Positions 60,498 to 64,000 of a stretch of 64,000 bases of DNA are shown in pieces. Source of the DNA: Mycolicibacterium vulneris. GTDB lineage: Bacteria; Actinomycetota; Actinomycetes; Mycobacteriales; Mycobacteriaceae. Position numbers and translations under genes: made by a program. The stretch is from the NCBI RefSeq assembly GCF_002104765.1, contig NZ_NCXM01000015.1, forward strand, positions 62,001 to 126,000. Reading direction: 5' to 3'. The notes beneath the pieces were generated by a model. The model did no database searches. It had not been told where the DNA came from and was given only the letters and a program-made list of their open reading frames with translations. How positions within the stretch are numbered: position 1 is the stretch's first letter; every line of letters starts with the position of its first letter.

Positions 60498-61706
60498 ATG
60501 TCCGGGGTGTTTACGCGGCTGGTAGGCCAGGACGCGGTGACGGCCGAGCTGCTGTCCGCCGCCAGAGCCGCTCGTGGTGACTCAGGCCACAGTGGGGCGG
60601 GCGCCGGGACTATGACACATGCGTGGCTGATCACCGGTCCGCCGGGTTCGGGGCGGTCGGTGGCGGCGTTGTGCTTCGCCGCTGCGCTGCAGTGCACGTC
60701 AGACGGGGAGCCGGGCTGCGGGCGCTGCCACGCGTGCACGACGACCATGGCCGGCACCCACGCCGACGTGCGGCGGGTGATTCCCGAAGGCCTGTCCATC
60801 GGCGTCGACGAGATGCGGTCGATCGTGCAGATCGCGTCGCGGCGCCCGGCCACCGGGCACTGGCAGATCGTGGTGGTCGAAGACGCCGATCGGCTGACCG
60901 AGGGCGCCGCCAACGCCCTGCTGAAGGTGGTCGAGGAACCGCCGCCGTCGACGGTGTTCCTGCTGTGCGCGCCGTCGGTGGACCCCGAGGACATCGCCAT
61001 CACGCTGCGCTCCCGGTGCCGGCATGTGGCGCTGGTGACGCCTCCTACCGAGGCGATCGCGCACGTGCTGGTTGACAGCGACGGCCTCAGCCCGGACACG
61101 GCGAGCTGGGCGGCGTCGGTCAGCGGCGGCCATGTGGGGCGGGCCCGCCGGCTGGCCACCGACCCCGAGGCCAGGGAACGCCGGGAGCGGTCGTTGTCGC
61201 TGGTGCGCGACGCCGCGACCCCGTCGCGTGCCTACGCCGCCGCTGAAGAGCTGGTGGCCGCGGCCGCGGCCGAGGCCATCGTGCTGACCGCGGACCGCGC
61301 CGAGGCCGAGACCGAGGAGCTGCGCACCGCCCTGGGCGCCGGCGGCACCGGCAAGGGCACCGCGGGAGCGATGCGCGGCGCGGCCGGGGCGATGAAGGAC
61401 CTTGAGCGACGCCAGAAGTCGCGGCAGACCCGGGCCTCGCGCGACGCCCTGGACCGCGCGCTGATCGACCTGGCGACCTATTTCCGGGACGCGCTGATGA
61501 CCTCCGCGAATGCCGGGGCGGTGCGGGCCAACCATCCCGATATGGCCGAGAAGGTCGCCGCGCTGGCCGCACACGCGCCGCCCGCGCGGCTGCTGCGCTG
61601 CATCGAAGCGGTGCTCGAATGCCGCGAGGCGCTGGCGATCAACGTCAAGCCCAAGTTCGCCGTGGACGCCATGGTCGCCACCATCGGCCAGGAACTGCGC
61701 GACTGA
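60498..61706 (+). CDS. DNA polymerase III delta'-like subunit (Rv3644c type)
   Basis: 402 residues from ATG 60498 (a GTG 45 bp earlier is in frame but adds a poor leader). AAA+ clamp-loader fold: GPPGSGRSV has Arg where the Walker Lys is expected, so ATP is probably not hydrolysed, as in delta'. Zinc site CGRCHAC. IVVEDADRLTEGAANALLKV and LRSRCRH (the arginine finger) are kept. It completes the clamp loader with DnaX and HolA. Confidence 0.93.
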   Translation: MSGVFTRLVGQDAVTAELLSAARAARGDSGHSGAGAGTMTHAWLITGPPGSGRSVAALCFAAALQCTSDGEPGCGRCHACTTTMAGTHADVRRVIPEGLSIGVDEMRSIVQIASRRPATGHWQIVVVEDADRLTEGAANALLKVVEEPPPSTVFLLCAPSVDPEDIAITLRSRCRHVALVTPPTEAIAHVLVDSDGLSPDTASWAASVSGGHVGRARRLATDPEARERRERSLSLVRDAATPSRAYAAAEELVAAAAAEAIVLTADRAEAETEELRTALGAGGTGKGTAGAMRGAAGAMKDLERRQKSRQTRASRDALDRALIDLATYFRDALMTSANAGAVRANHPDMAEKVAALAAHAPPARLLRCIEAVLECREALAINVKPKFAVDAMVATIGQELRD

Positions 61707-61760
61707 TTTCGTGGTGCCAGCCCGCCTGCCGTAGACTCGTGCCGCCCGGCGTGCGGGTAT

Positions 61761-61836
61761 GCCGCCTTAGCTCAGTCGGTAGAGCGATTCACTCGTAATG
61801 AATAGGTCGGGGGTTCGATTCCCCCAGGCGGCTCCA
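61761..61836 (+). tRNA. tRNA-Thr (anticodon CGT)
   Basis: Cloverleaf with acceptor GCCGCCT/AGGCGGC, anticodon stem ATTCA/TGAAT around CTCGTAA (anticodon CGT), T arm GGGGGTTCGATTCCCCC, and encoded CCA at 61834-61836. Confidence 0.96.
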
Positions 61837-61841
61837 TAGCT

Positions 61842-64000
<2,159 letters not shown>

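Overview
The window is GC-rich actinobacterial chromosome whose gene order is the M. tuberculosis Rv3684-to-Rv3634c neighbourhood, read backwards: cds1, ponA2, whiB4, the two ArsA-like ATPases, crp, nth, marP, ephE, acs, dppABCD, ssd-tad, sftH, cspA, topA, an adenylate cyclase and galE. There are no PE/PE_PGRS genes, and MIRU-like repeats are present. This suggests a slow-growing non-tuberculous Mycobacterium, perhaps of the M. avium complex. Species is inference; genus is well supported. Rv numbers quoted are from memory of that genome, not from a search.

Layout. 1-3.9 kb: a partial GAF-ANTAR regulator and a three-gene unit centred on a DyP-type peroxidase. 3.9-8.1 kb: an accessory patch next to tRNA-Pro(CGG), with a broken small gene, a SodC-like lipoprotein, a second lipoprotein, an ArsR-type metal sensor overlapping a cation transporter, and a decayed tyrosine integrase beside the tRNA. 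8.1-32.9 kb: conserved core for envelope and stress functions (Cds1, metallophosphoesterase, PonA2, WhiB4, Crp, Nth, TlpA-like protein, NUDIX, MarP, EphE, Acs) and the Dpp peptide importer, with a 58-bp tandem array at the ponA2 3' end. 32.9-34.5 kb: two conserved non-coding RNAs, Ms1 (MTS2823) and 6C (B11), flanking a HAD phosphatase gene. 34.6-50.9 kb: the ssd-tad pilus operon, in which ssd has a one-base frameshift and the flp pilin gene is split by an 11.4-kb integrated element. 50.7-64 kb: core genes again (Rv3651-like, SftH helicase, CspA, TopA, adenylate cyclase, DNA polymerase III delta'-like subunit, tRNA-Thr, membrane protein, galE start).

The most interesting object is the element at about 38,506-49,949. 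It carries a Bxb1-type large serine integrase 18 bp from one end. It has an HK97-type major capsid protein, a scaffold-like protein and a small-terminase-like protein, but no recognisable portal, large terminase, tail or lysis gene. It also has a winged-helix replication protein whose own gene contains iteron-like repeats and an AT-rich stretch, an Mrr-type nuclease, and two membrane proteins. That composition resembles a capsid-encoding phage satellite of the phiRv1/phiRv2 type more than a full prophage. Its target, the Flp pilin gene, means that integration should switch off Tad pilin synthesis and excision should restore a 66-residue pilin.

Smaller points: 51-bp MIRU-like units supply ribosome-binding sites and in-frame starts for tadC and dppD; the Rv3662c-like protein looks like a Fic-fold protein that has lost its catalytic motif; and the window holds both the cAMP receptor Crp and a membrane adenylate cyclase.
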